Source: Parasulfuritortus sp049322515
Lineage (GTDB): Bacteria > Pseudomonadota > Gammaproteobacteria > Burkholderiales > Thiobacillaceae
DNA: 64,000 nucleotides
NCBI GenBank assembly: GCA_049322515.1
Contig: JBMOQW010000018.1
Coordinates: 1-64,000 of the forward strand
Reading direction: 5' to 3'
The notes under the pieces were generated by a model. That model saw only the letters and a list, made by a program, of their open reading frames with translations. It did not search any database and was not told the DNA's origin. Made by a program: the position numbers and the translations under genes. Positions 24,967 to 35,201 of this stretch are shown here, piece by piece; the first letter of the stretch is position 1; every line of letters starts with the position of its first letter.

Positions 24967-26451
24967 ATGAACCGATCCCTCGCCCCGTTGCTGGCCATCG
25001 CATTGCTCACCGCCTGCTCGCCCCTGCCGCCCAAGTCGGAAGACGCAAAAACGGCGACGACGCCTCCCGAGACTAAACCGCAGCGCAACATCAGCAATTT
25101 TTCCGATGCCCTGCGCTGCATGGACAAGATGTACATCGATTTCGGCGTCCGCGACGTCAGCGTGATGCTGGAGGATTTGTCCGACCAGACGCGGAAGGTC
25201 AGCGCCGGCACGCGGGACATGATGATGACCGCGATTTCCGACCAGAACCGGCGCAGCCGTGCCATCGAGTTGATCGCCTTTGGCCAGGATGCCAACAATG
25301 CCGTGGCTTTCCTGTCCAACGCGCAAAAGCGCAGCGCCTTTGCCGTGGTGCCCCGCTACAGCGTGCGCGGCTCGATCAGCCAGTTGGACGAGGGCGTGCT
25401 CAAGCGCCAGGCCGATGGTGGCCTCTCGCTCGGTTCCTTGCTTGGCGTGGGTGCCTCGACCAGCCGGCAATTCAATGTGCTGGGCCTGGATGTCGCCATG
25501 GTGGAGACCGAACGCCTGGCCATGCTGCCCGGCGTGGTCTCGAAAAACCTGACCGCGATCACCAAGGAAGGCGACGCGGTCGATGCCCAGGCGACCATCA
25601 GCAAGGTCGGCATCAACTTCAGTTCCTCGCTGCAACGCACGGAAGGTAATGCCCAGGCCTTGCGCAACATGGTTGACCTGTCCTCGGTGGAACTGTTCGG
25701 ACGCTTGCTCAAGCTGCCCTACTGGCGCTGCCTGGGTGCCGATGCCAAGCATCCGGATGTCGCCAACGAGATCGAGGACTGGTTCATCGGCATGGAGCGT
25801 GCCGGCGAATTGACGCCTTACTTTCAGACCCAACTGCGCAATCGCGGGTATTACGACGGCCCTGCCAACGGCAAGGTGACCCCGGCCCTGTTGCGGGCGG
25901 TGTCAGCCTACCGCGCCGCCCTGGGCATGGGCGATGCCGCCTCGGTCGATCTGGCCTTCTTCACTGCATTCCTGAATGCACCCTTTCCGCCGCCTCTGGC
26001 CCAACCCTTCCGTGACGACGTGGCCACGCCATTGGCCGCCCCCGGCCGACCCCGCGTCGCGCTGGCAGCCGCCGGGTCGAGCGACGACGGCTTCGCCCTG
26101 CGGGTACAGACCAGCGCTCCGGCCTATGTCTATTGCTACGCGCAAACCGGCGAAGGCAAGTTGCAACGCATCTTCCCGAACCGCTTCGTCAACGATCCCC
26201 GCGTCGAGCCCTCGGCCCCCCTGGAACTGCCGGGCAAACAGGGCTTCAAGCTGCTGGCGGATGGCAACGGTCAGCTCCCGGTCGCCTGCTTCGCCACACC
26301 GCGTGAGATTTACAACGACATTCCGGCCGCGCTTCGTTGGGGCGATTTCCAGAACCTCAACGCGGTGGCCCGGTTCGAGGACGTGCAACGGATGCTGGAG
26401 GACGTGGCCCGCCAGCCGATCGAATCCGCGCGGATCACCTTGAAACGCTGA
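24967..26451 (+). CDS. CsgG/HfaB-like lipoprotein with C-terminal DUF4384 domain
   Basis: A 494-residue lipoprotein: lipobox LLTACS with cysteine near residue 17. Residues about 40-260 resemble the CsgG/HfaB family (GLDVAMVETERLAMLPGVVS and the phrase YSVRGSISQLDEG), outer-membrane pores exporting curli-type fibres. A short peptidoglycan-binding-like stretch follows (QLRNRGYYDGPANGKVTPALL). The C-terminal part (about 370-470), with SAPAYVYCYAQTGEGKLQRIFPN, is DUF4384. The CsgG assignment is moderate; DUF4384 is stronger. The ATG at 24967 is chosen for the signal sequence. It lies 16 bases after the small exported protein and converges on the caspase gene. Confidence 0.68.
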   Translation: MNRSLAPLLAIALLTACSPLPPKSEDAKTATTPPETKPQRNISNFSDALRCMDKMYIDFGVRDVSVMLEDLSDQTRKVSAGTRDMMMTAISDQNRRSRAIELIAFGQDANNAVAFLSNAQKRSAFAVVPRYSVRGSISQLDEGVLKRQADGGLSLGSLLGVGASTSRQFNVLGLDVAMVETERLAMLPGVVSKNLTAITKEGDAVDAQATISKVGINFSSSLQRTEGNAQALRNMVDLSSVELFGRLLKLPYWRCLGADAKHPDVANEIEDWFIGMERAGELTPYFQTQLRNRGYYDGPANGKVTPALLRAVSAYRAALGMGDAASVDLAFFTAFLNAPFPPPLAQPFRDDVATPLAAPGRPRVALAAAGSSDDGFALRVQTSAPAYVYCYAQTGEGKLQRIFPNRFVNDPRVEPSAPLELPGKQGFKLLADGNGQLPVACFATPREIYNDIPAALRWGDFQNLNAVARFEDVQRMLEDVARQPIESARITLKR

Positions 26452-26477
26452 AACCAGGCCGAGGCTGCATCACCCCA

Positions 26478-29400
26478 CTACTTATTCAGGGGGATCAGCG
26501 CCGTATCCCCGAGGGGCTCGGGCGCGACCAGTTGCGGGGTTTGCGGGCCGACCCGCTTGTCACGGCCGCGTTCGACGATCGGCGCGGAGGCCTTGAACCA
26601 TTCGCTGACTGACAGATAACCGTCTTGGTTACGGTCGGCGCCAGGGTCCATCGAAGAGATCAGCGAGTAAGTGAACAGGCCGTGCTTGGCCTCGGGATAT
26701 TCCTGCGATTCTTCGTCGCCCTTGGAGGCCAGCATCAGGGAAAACAGCGAGGCCGCGGATCGCTTCATCAGTGAGTGGGCCTCGAAGCGGCCCTCGATAT
26801 TGCGGGCCTGGCAGGTGTCGACGATCAGCAGCCGCTTGCCGGCTGCCATGCGCAGGCTGTCGAAGAATTCGGTCCAGGGCATCAGGGACTCGATCTTGCC
26901 GCCGGTTTCCAGGCGTTTCAGGTCGTCGATGCGGGCATCACGGGGCACGAAGTAGTAGTTGCCGGCCAGGTCACTGATGCCGTGCGAGGCCAGGAAGACC
27001 ATGACGATATCGGTGGGCTCGGCGCGCTGGATGAAGGCCAGCGCCTCGGCAATCTGCTCGCGGGTGGGTTTATCGGACGTGAAATCGTTCACCACCTGGG
27101 TGTGTATCTTGCGGAAATAGCCGCGGCCCTGCTTCTCGATCGCCTTGACGAATTCTTGCGCATCACGGGCGGCGTAGGCCAGGTTGAGACGTGCCGGCAA
27201 CTGCGGAAACTCGTTGACACCGATCGCCAGCACGTAGAGATCGCCGCGCACCGGCTTGATCTGGAGGTCCTCAGGCAAGCCCAGGTAGGTTTCCGCGACG
27301 CCCAGCGAAAATCCGTTGAACGCCTCGACGCGAATGTCATTCTGGCGCTGGCTGAGGGGAATCTCGAAGGTGCGTTCGAAGCGCTCGGCCTCACGCCGGC
27401 CGAGCTTGCGCTCGCTTACCCGGAGCATGGGAATCCGGTTCACGAATACCGAAACATCCAGGGTCGGCGCGGCGCCCTGCTCGCCGCGCAGGCGTAGCAC
27501 CAGCACCTCCCGGCCTGAACCGGGCTTGACCGTGGCCTCCAGGATGCGCAACCGGGGCGGCGCGATCTCCTGCAAGCGCGCTGCGTTGAACTCATCGCCC
27601 GCCACCACGTCTGGCCCGGCACGCGCAGACTTGCCCACCGCCTCGGCAAACCCGCCGGCGACCAAGTCCGGTCGATACAGGACCCGGTCGAACTGGACCG
27701 CCCGATGGAAATCGGGGGTCTGGTCGACGCTTCGGTTGAGATGCCAGCCGATGTGATTGTCGCCGTACACGGAAGACACGTAGTAGCCGCTGGGCAGCCA
27801 GGCGATCCAGTCGCGGTCGTTGTTGTGCTGGAAATAGGCGAACACCTCGCGGCCATCGCGCATCCGGTACCAGCGCACGGTGCCGTCCGAGAGTGCCGCC
27901 ACGGCAAGGCGACCATCGCGGGCGATGTTCACCGCCCAGGCGGTGGCCGCCAGCTTCACCTGCCAGCGGGTTTTGGCCTGTGCGTCGAGCAGGCGCAAGG
28001 CCCATTCCGTGCCGAGCAGGACATGCTTGCCCTCTGGATCGATGGCATAGCTGCGCGACAGCTCGTAGTCGTCCAGGCTTGGTTTCTGGCCATTGATCTT
28101 CGGCGTGTAGCTGTCCTTCCACTGCTCGACCTTGAGGCCCTTGGCCTGGAGGATCGGCGGAAAGGTCTTGGCGGCCGGCGGCTGGCGCGGGTTCTGATCG
28201 CCCCCCGCCAAGGCGGAAAAGCCGCGCTGCCCGGCGGGACTTTTCCCGGCCGGGTAACGGATGGCGACGCCATCGGCGGAGACCAGCAGCGCGCCATGCG
28301 CACCGCTGAAATCAAGGATGTCCGGGCCACGGAACGCCTGCACCTCGCCGGTCGGGCCGATCACGCCAAAGCCTGGATCCTCGGCCGCGTAGGCCATCCG
28401 GTTGCCAGGCATCTGCTGGATCTCGGTGATCCGGTGGCTGGACGCGGCGATCCGCTCCAGCGGTCCTCGGCCCCCCTGGCCCCAGCGGTAGACCGGGTTC
28501 TTGCCTTCGCCCCGGTAATCGCCGCTGGCATAGAGGTGACGTCCGTCGGATGACCAGGCCACGCTATAGATGGTGCGCTGCTGCTTCATGCCCTGGGTGG
28601 CCGGGCTGAACTGGATATCGAGGGTCTTGCCCGAGACCACCGAGACCGCCGCGACATCGACGAAACCGATCGCGATCTGGCTGGCATCCGGGGAAAAACG
28701 GACCGAAATCGGCTGCTTTCCGCCCGGCACCACGCGCCGGCCGAGCAGCTTGAATTGCTTGTCATAGAGCCGGGTCATGCCATCCAGCGATACGGCGGCC
28801 AGGCGCCCCTCGCGGTCGAAGTCGAGGTCGGTCAGCTTGTCCCGGTACTGGGGGTCACGCGCCACCACCTGGCCATCGGTGACCCGGACCACATCCAGCC
28901 CGGCCCGCCCCTGCAAGCCCACCGCGAGATACGCGCCATCCGGCGACCAGGCCAGGGCATGGATGGCGTCGCGAAAGCCGCCGATGCGCCGGGTCAGCTC
29001 GCCGCTGGCGACATCGAACAGATAGACCGAGGCCGTGCCCTCCCAGTCCCACCCGGTCCAGCCGCCCGCCGCGACGGTACGGCCATCGGGCGACACCGCG
29101 AGGCCGAACAATTGGCCCTCGTGACCCTGGTCGATCGGCACCCTAAGTACGGATACCAGGCGTTGCTCGGGCAACTGCCAGACCCGGATGGTCTTGTCGT
29201 CGGAACAGCTGATGACCCGGTTGCGGGCCGAGTCCACGACCAGGCGCCGGATCAGGGTGGTGTGCATGCCGGTCTCGACCCGCAGGATCGGCTCACGGGT
29301 CGGCTCGCGGGCCTGCACCGGAGCGCCGTATCCGGCCATCCAAACGAAACAGGCCAGGCCGACGACGATCCAGAACCGCCCAGCCCAGGCCACGGGGTCC

Positions 29401-29516
29401 GCGGCCTGGGCGCCGCCCCCTTGCCGGAGCCGGACACCGAGGCGGCGTTTCAGATCAAGGCCGGACCCGGCCAGACTCCAGCGGCTGCTCGTTGCCGAAA
29501 TCTTTCTGCTTGGCAT
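26478..29516 (-). CDS. Caspase-family (C14) protease with WD40 repeats
   Basis: A 1012-residue protein. A hydrophobic segment (residues about 47-68) may be a signal anchor, placing the rest outside the cytoplasm. Residues 80-650 carry WD40-type repeats (DDKTIRVWQLPE, VSPDGRTVAAGGWTG, WSPDGAYLAVGL). The C-terminal domain is a caspase-like p20 fold, with the catalytic His in VFLASHGISD and the Cys in LLIVDTCQARN. An EF-hand-like loop (DRNQDGYLSVSEW) follows. The start is the ATG at 29516 with GGAGG nearby; it overlaps the end of the adhesin gene by 62 bases, indicating linked expression. A role in processing or control of the adhesin is inference. Confidence 0.87.
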   Translation of the reverse strand: MPSRKISATSSRWSLAGSGLDLKRRLGVRLRQGGGAQAADPVAWAGRFWIVVGLACFVWMAGYGAPVQAREPTREPILRVETGMHTTLIRRLVVDSARNRVISCSDDKTIRVWQLPEQRLVSVLRVPIDQGHEGQLFGLAVSPDGRTVAAGGWTGWDWEGTASVYLFDVASGELTRRIGGFRDAIHALAWSPDGAYLAVGLQGRAGLDVVRVTDGQVVARDPQYRDKLTDLDFDREGRLAAVSLDGMTRLYDKQFKLLGRRVVPGGKQPISVRFSPDASQIAIGFVDVAAVSVVSGKTLDIQFSPATQGMKQQRTIYSVAWSSDGRHLYASGDYRGEGKNPVYRWGQGGRGPLERIAASSHRITEIQQMPGNRMAYAAEDPGFGVIGPTGEVQAFRGPDILDFSGAHGALLVSADGVAIRYPAGKSPAGQRGFSALAGGDQNPRQPPAAKTFPPILQAKGLKVEQWKDSYTPKINGQKPSLDDYELSRSYAIDPEGKHVLLGTEWALRLLDAQAKTRWQVKLAATAWAVNIARDGRLAVAALSDGTVRWYRMRDGREVFAYFQHNNDRDWIAWLPSGYYVSSVYGDNHIGWHLNRSVDQTPDFHRAVQFDRVLYRPDLVAGGFAEAVGKSARAGPDVVAGDEFNAARLQEIAPPRLRILEATVKPGSGREVLVLRLRGEQGAAPTLDVSVFVNRIPMLRVSERKLGRREAERFERTFEIPLSQRQNDIRVEAFNGFSLGVAETYLGLPEDLQIKPVRGDLYVLAIGVNEFPQLPARLNLAYAARDAQEFVKAIEKQGRGYFRKIHTQVVNDFTSDKPTREQIAEALAFIQRAEPTDIVMVFLASHGISDLAGNYYFVPRDARIDDLKRLETGGKIESLMPWTEFFDSLRMAAGKRLLIVDTCQARNIEGRFEAHSLMKRSAASLFSLMLASKGDEESQEYPEAKHGLFTYSLISSMDPGADRNQDGYLSVSEWFKASAPIVERGRDKRVGPQTPQLVAPEPLGDTALIPLNK

Positions 29517-32500
29517 CGCCGCGCCCTCCTTCGAATACCACGTAGGTCCCGGTCGGCGACTCGAAGCGCAATTGGGCCTCTTCCTCGTCTTCCTCCTCGG
29601 GCGCCAGGGCCACCTTGATGCCCTCACGCGGCGTGCCCTCGGCGGGGCTGCCACCCGCCTCGTTGGCCGTGGTCGCCTGGCCCGGGCCGGGCTCGCTGGC
29701 TTCTTCCCGGGCGGTCTGGGCGGGCGCATCCGGGGTGCCGGTTTCGCCACCCTGGGTGCCGGAGACTTCGGTTCCCGCCTGTTCCTGGCCGGAGGCTTCG
29801 GTGACCGCCTGGGTCGGCGCGGACTCGGCGGCCGTCTCGGCCACGAACACTTCGCCGAAGCTGTCGCCCTCCGACCCGGCCGGGGCGGATGTGTTGGACA
29901 CCTGGCTGGACAGAGGCCCCTGGCCGTCGACCACCGTACCGTTCGGTCCGGCCATGGCCAGGTTGAACGCGGCGGGTGTGGCGACGGCCGGATTCACGCC
30001 GGCCGGGGCCGCTGGTGGCGGCGCGCCGGGAATGAGCGGTGCGCCGGGGCCGGCGATGGTGGGACCGACTGAGATGGCGGGCGCGACAAAACTCGGCTTG
30101 AGCAGTCGCGCCACTTCGGTGACCGAGATGGTGTTCGAGACGGCCACCCCATCGGAATCTTCGACGATCCGGATACCGGATGTCTCGATGCCGTTCAGGC
30201 CGCCGACGAATGTGACTTGTCCGAGCGGCGCCCGGATCGTGATGTCGCCGACCGCACGCGCCTCGTGCATCTGGATGTTGCCGGCATCGGCCACGATGAC
30301 CAGGCTGGCAACCCCTTGGTCGGCGGGATTCCAGTCATTGGCATTGACGGTCACATGGGCGCCGATCGTGCTGCCGATGGCGATGTCGCCCTCGCTGGCG
30401 GTCAACGACACCGGCCCCATGGTCTCGATCTGGCCCAGGGTGATGCCGTTGCCGGCGGCCAGCGTGAAGGGCTGCTGGGCATGACGCACATCGGCCACGG
30501 TCGCAGGATTGCCTACCTCGTAGCCATAGGACACATGCACCTTGGGCAGCGTGATGCTGCCAGTGGCTGTCGCCGTGAAGCCGCCCACGCCCTCGATCCA
30601 GACGATTTTGTCAGTCGCCCCGATGCTCAGGTTGCCCTGGCCAGCGGGACCACCCCAGGTCGGCACTGCGACTTCCGCGATAGTCAGCCCACCCAACCCC
30701 ACGAAGGGGTCGAAGCCCATCATGAAGTCCGCCGTAGCCGCCTGGATCACGTGTTCGACAGGGTTCGTGGTCGTGATGTCGAGATGCCTGCCGGCATGGG
30801 CGATTACGTCCCCAGCCGCAATGATCGAGTTCAAACGGATGTCTCGACCAGCGTAAAGCCGGGGATGCTGTCCCAACACCGAGGAGGGATTGACAATGTC
30901 CTCATGAGCGACGAGCAGTAGATGGGTCGGGTGATACACGCTCAAGTTGACGATGGAACCTGCGGCCGAAATCGCCGACACGTTGGGGGTGCTCTTGGCA
31001 TCAAAGCCGGTGATCCCGGTATAACCGGCCAATGCGATGGTGTTGGGCAGCGCATTACTGGCTCGGCTGTTTTCCACCCTGCCGCCCTGAATGCTGCCCT
31101 CGGTCGAGCGAATCACCAGACTGCCCTTGGTTCGCAACACGGTCGGATGAATATCCCCCACCGCCTCCAAGGTGACATTGCCCAGGCGCGCATCAATGTC
31201 GCTGACCACCCCTGTGCTACGCAAGCCGGAATAGGGGTCACCAGGTGGAATCGGATCCTCATTCGGGGTGATGTCCGCCGCCGGATTCATCCAGATGCCG
31301 CCCGCCCCGGCGATCAGATGGATGTCGGCATTGTGAGTGTAGATGCGCTGGTTGACCTCGATGCCATCGCCGGCCGCAATGGTCACGGCGCCGGTGGTGT
31401 CCGGGATGTTCTGGTTGATGATCACCGAACCCTGGGTCGACGTCAGGTTGAGTGCACCCGAAGTGAAGTAGCCCATGGTCGGTGCGACGTTGAGGTTCCA
31501 GTCCACCGGCAGGATGCCGTTGGTCAGGTCGCTCCCGGCCGTGGCATGGATGGCACCGCTATCCGACATCACCTTGATGCCCGGATCCAGGGTGATGGTG
31601 CCGGCCGTCGCAGTCAGGCGGATCGCGGCGGCGTCGGCGCCGGTCAGGGTGCTCCGGTAGCTGCCGATGTCGGTATGCACGTTGATGTCGTTGCCGGCCA
31701 CCAGGGTGATCTGTCCACCCGGCACCGCGTTGCGGTCGACCGTGGTGCCCGTGGTCCGGTCCCAGGGGCCGATCTTGGCGTCGACTTCGATGTCGCCACC
31801 CGCCTGCATCAGAAGATCGTGGCCGGTGGTAGTGTTGGCCACCACCTGGTTGACCCGGATGTCGCCGGCGGCGGTCATCCGGGTGTCGCCCGTGGTCTCG
31901 TAGATCGGCACGTCGATGTGAAGGTCACCGCCGGTCGAACGCACGGTCAGCGTGCCATGGGTGACCAGGGAACCGACATGGTAGTCGCCGCCGGTGGTGA
32001 CCGAGATGGCGCCGCCATTGGCCCGCACTTGCTGGGTGAGCGGCGCGCCATAGGCATCGACGCCATCCGCAGCCTGGACAACGGTGCCGCCCGCGGACAG
32101 GGTGATCGGACTGCCCGGCGTGACGATGGGCTGGTTGACGTAGATATTGCCCATCGCACCCAGATTGATGCCACCGCCAATGTCGTCGATCTGGGCGTTG
32201 ACCAGGAGATTGCTGCCGGCCCAGATGTCCAGCCCGGCCCCGGGCGAAAAATCGGCGATCGACGCATCGAGCACCACGTTGCCCGCCGCGCTGAGGCCGG
32301 CCCCGGCATGGCCGGTGAGGGCCCGGCCGAGGGTGAGCGACCCCTGGGTCGAAGTGAGGCTGACCCGGCCAGCGGTCACCACGGTGCCCACCGTATAGCT
32401 GCCACGTGCGGTCACTGAAATCGTGCCGTTGCCAGCGAACAGGCCGCCGTTCGAGGTCCAGGTCACGCCGCTGCCGGCGTTCAGGGCCAGACTGCCGCCA

Positions 32501-35172
32501 TCGATGGCGACTTGCTCGTTGAGGACAATGCCGCTGCCGGCGTTCAGGGCCAGGGTGGCCTGATCGCCCAGGAGCTTGGCATTCACGGTGATGGCGTCGC
32601 CGGCGTCGATGCCGAGTTGGCCAGAACCGAAATCGATCGGTTGGTTGATGACCACGCTGCGCGTAGCGTCCAGGTCGATGCCGCCGGCGCCGGCGATGGC
32701 GCCGTTCGCGTTGAGGCTGCCGCCGGCATCGAGCCGGATCGGACCATTGCTGGCGACGATCCCGGAGACCAGGTCGCCGCCGGCCGTCACGGTCACCGGC
32801 GCGCTGCCCGTGTAGAACCCGGCGCCCGGATCGACGCGCACCGCGCCGGCGGCCTGGGCCGTGATCGGCTGGGACTCGGTGGCCAGTGCAGCATGCACCA
32901 GAAGGTCACGCCCGGCATTCAGGTCGATGCGGCCGCCCGGTGCGCCACCGAGGCCGTCGATCTGGGCCCGAAGGTCGATGTCCTGGCCGCCGGCAATGGT
33001 CAACGCTGCCCCGGAGCGCAGGTTGACGATCGGCTGGTTGACCGTGACGGTGCCCGCCGCGTGCAGGCTGAGCGGGCCGTGATCGGCGCCGATCGGCGCG
33101 TCCAGGGTCAGGTTGCCGTTCAGGCTGTCGAGCACCGAACCGGCACTGCTGATCAGGCTGCCGCCCAGGCGCAGGTCGCCGGTCGCAGTGACCTGGATCG
33201 GCGCGCTGCCGGCGTAAAGCCCGCCGCTGGCACCGATGTCGGTGCCGGCGCCGGAATTAAGGGCGATCGCGCCGTCCCGAGTGGCGATGAACTGATTGAC
33301 CCGGATCGCCTGGTCAGCGCGGAACTCGACCGAACCACCGGCCACGCCTTCCAGGCCGTCGATCTGGGCGTTGACCACGATATCGCCGCCGGCATCGGCG
33401 ACGATCGAAGCACCAGAGCGCAGGTTCACCACCGGCGCATTGAATTCGATGTCACCGGCGGCCTGGATGTCGAGCGCGCCGTTGCCCGGCTCGATCGGCA
33501 CATCGACGCGCACCGCGCCGGCGGTCGACGCCAGGGACAGCCGGTCGCTGGTGAATAGCGCCCCGCTGCTCAGTGCACTGCCGCTTTGCACGCGGATCGG
33601 CGCGCTGCCGGCGAACACCGCGATCCCTGGGGCCATGCGCACCGTACCCTCGGTCGCGGTCAGGTTGACCGCGCCAGCCTGGGTGACGATGAAGTCGTTC
33701 AGATGGATGTCATGATCCGCGGTCAGGCTGAGGCCGCCGCCGCTGTGCAGGCCACGACCGTCGATCGCGGCATCGACCGTGATGTCGTGGTCGGCCTGCA
33801 GGGCGGTGCTGGTGCCGGTGCGCAGGATGCGGCTGAGCACCTGGGCCTCTTCCACGCGAATGGTGAGGTCATAGGGGTCGAGCAGGAACAGGCCCCCCTT
33901 GCCCGCCGACGCGCCGGCGTCGACCTGGCCCTGGAACGACAGCAGGGTCTTGCCCGACACTTCAATCCGGCCACCATCGCCCCCGGCCGCACCGCCCCGC
34001 GCCGAAGCCGAGCCGTCGAACCGGTTGGCGCCATCCGACCAGACCACGATCTCGCCGCCATGCCCGTGCCGCGTGGCATCGGCGACCAGCAGGCTGTCGG
34101 TGGCCACCGCCACCTCGCGCGCCCGGTAGGTATCGCCCTGGCCCTGCCAGGCTCCGCCGACCCGGATCGTGCCGCCACCGGCGTCGCCGCTGGCGTCGAG
34201 ACGGGCGCCGGCGAGCTCGACCCGGTCACCAAGCACTTCGATGGTGCCGCCCTGGCCACGTTCGCCGTGGGCGCTCAACTGGCCGCTGACGTCGGCACGA
34301 CCATCGCCGGCCATGAGCAGGATGCGGCCGGCCGATTCGCGTACAGTATCGGCGCGCACCACGCCGGACAGGTTGATGACGTTGTCGAGCACCGCCTTGC
34401 CGGTGGCCGCCGTGACGAACACCGCCTGGCCCCCGGCCGCGTGCACTTCACCGGCGTGGTCGACCCGGTAGACGGCAGACTGCTCGAGCAGGCGCGCTGC
34501 GTCGGCGGGATCGAGGGCGAAGCTGACCAGCTGGTCGCCATGCAGGTCAAGGGTGTAGGTATCCCCGGCACCCAGCACCACCTTGCCCAAGCGGGCCGTG
34601 ATGACGCCATCGTTGCGCACGTGCGGGGCCACCAAGGCGATCAGCCCGCCCTCCTCGGCCGTCAGGCGGCCGCTGTTGCGGATGCTGGCGCCGGGCTTGC
34701 CCGGCTGGCTGAAGTCCAGCTTGCCGGCCATGAAATCCTGGTTGCTGATATTGGCGGTACTGGCGATCAGACCACCGACGTTGATCTGGGCATCACGCCC
34801 GAACACGATGCCGTTCGGATTGACCAGGAAGACCCGGCCATTGGCATCGATGCGGCCGAACACCATCGAGGCCTGCTCGCCGGTGACCCGGTTGAGCAGT
34901 GCCGATTGCGCCCCCGGCTGCTCGAAACGGACCGTTTCCGAAGCGCCGACACTGAATTCGCGCCAGTCGATGATGGCCCGCTCGGAGCGCTGGGTGACGC
35001 GGGTGTGCGTGCCCTGTTGCTCGATGCTGGCCAGGCCGGCCCGGACCACGCCCTCGGTTGGCGCCGCCATCGAGGGCGGCGTCAGCAGCCCGGCCGCCGC
35101 CAGGGCCGCGCAGACGAGACTCAATCGGACCGGCCGCGCCTGGCGCTTCGATACACCGCGCGTTGCACTCAT
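29455..35172 (-). CDS. Two-partner secretion adhesin (TpsA, filamentous haemagglutinin family)
   Basis: A 1905-residue exported protein. After the signal peptide (residues 1-36, SMA), a TPS domain spans about 37-280, with the conserved NRVTG, DANGRVFLVNPNGIVFG and GGLIAST stretches. The rest, to about 1750, is a long run of beta-helix repeats (for example AGGDIVVNAQIDG, INQPIVT variants), with no extended haemagglutinin signature or toxin domain recognised. The tail (1750-1905) is rich in Ala, Pro, Gly and Glu. TpsB is encoded 29 bases upstream. The start at 35172 is supported by GAGGAG. The gene end overlaps the caspase gene. Target or binding specificity is unknown. Confidence 0.9.
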   Translation of the reverse strand: MSATRGVSKRQARPVRLSLVCAALAAAGLLTPPSMAAPTEGVVRAGLASIEQQGTHTRVTQRSERAIIDWREFSVGASETVRFEQPGAQSALLNRVTGEQASMVFGRIDANGRVFLVNPNGIVFGRDAQINVGGLIASTANISNQDFMAGKLDFSQPGKPGASIRNSGRLTAEEGGLIALVAPHVRNDGVITARLGKVVLGAGDTYTLDLHGDQLVSFALDPADAARLLEQSAVYRVDHAGEVHAAGGQAVFVTAATGKAVLDNVINLSGVVRADTVRESAGRILLMAGDGRADVSGQLSAHGERGQGGTIEVLGDRVELAGARLDASGDAGGGTIRVGGAWQGQGDTYRAREVAVATDSLLVADATRHGHGGEIVVWSDGANRFDGSASARGGAAGGDGGRIEVSGKTLLSFQGQVDAGASAGKGGLFLLDPYDLTIRVEEAQVLSRILRTGTSTALQADHDITVDAAIDGRGLHSGGGLSLTADHDIHLNDFIVTQAGAVNLTATEGTVRMAPGIAVFAGSAPIRVQSGSALSSGALFTSDRLSLASTAGAVRVDVPIEPGNGALDIQAAGDIEFNAPVVNLRSGASIVADAGGDIVVNAQIDGLEGVAGGSVEFRADQAIRVNQFIATRDGAIALNSGAGTDIGASGGLYAGSAPIQVTATGDLRLGGSLISSAGSVLDSLNGNLTLDAPIGADHGPLSLHAAGTVTVNQPIVNLRSGAALTIAGGQDIDLRAQIDGLGGAPGGRIDLNAGRDLLVHAALATESQPITAQAAGAVRVDPGAGFYTGSAPVTVTAGGDLVSGIVASNGPIRLDAGGSLNANGAIAGAGGIDLDATRSVVINQPIDFGSGQLGIDAGDAITVNAKLLGDQATLALNAGSGIVLNEQVAIDGGSLALNAGSGVTWTSNGGLFAGNGTISVTARGSYTVGTVVTAGRVSLTSTQGSLTLGRALTGHAGAGLSAAGNVVLDASIADFSPGAGLDIWAGSNLLVNAQIDDIGGGINLGAMGNIYVNQPIVTPGSPITLSAGGTVVQAADGVDAYGAPLTQQVRANGGAISVTTGGDYHVGSLVTHGTLTVRSTGGDLHIDVPIYETTGDTRMTAAGDIRVNQVVANTTTGHDLLMQAGGDIEVDAKIGPWDRTTGTTVDRNAVPGGQITLVAGNDINVHTDIGSYRSTLTGADAAAIRLTATAGTITLDPGIKVMSDSGAIHATAGSDLTNGILPVDWNLNVAPTMGYFTSGALNLTSTQGSVIINQNIPDTTGAVTIAAGDGIEVNQRIYTHNADIHLIAGAGGIWMNPAADITPNEDPIPPGDPYSGLRSTGVVSDIDARLGNVTLEAVGDIHPTVLRTKGSLVIRSTEGSIQGGRVENSRASNALPNTIALAGYTGITGFDAKSTPNVSAISAAGSIVNLSVYHPTHLLLVAHEDIVNPSSVLGQHPRLYAGRDIRLNSIIAAGDVIAHAGRHLDITTTNPVEHVIQAATADFMMGFDPFVGLGGLTIAEVAVPTWGGPAGQGNLSIGATDKIVWIEGVGGFTATATGSITLPKVHVSYGYEVGNPATVADVRHAQQPFTLAAGNGITLGQIETMGPVSLTASEGDIAIGSTIGAHVTVNANDWNPADQGVASLVIVADAGNIQMHEARAVGDITIRAPLGQVTFVGGLNGIETSGIRIVEDSDGVAVSNTISVTEVARLLKPSFVAPAISVGPTIAGPGAPLIPGAPPPAAPAGVNPAVATPAAFNLAMAGPNGTVVDGQGPLSSQVSNTSAPAGSEGDSFGEVFVAETAAESAPTQAVTEASGQEQAGTEVSGTQGGETGTPDAPAQTAREEASEPGPGQATTANEAGGSPAEGTPREGIKVALAPEEEDEEEAQLRFESPTGTYVVFEGGRGDAKQKDFGNEQPLESGRVRP

Positions 35173-35201
35173 GTTCTTCTCCTCCTCGCCCACGGCCCTG
35201 T

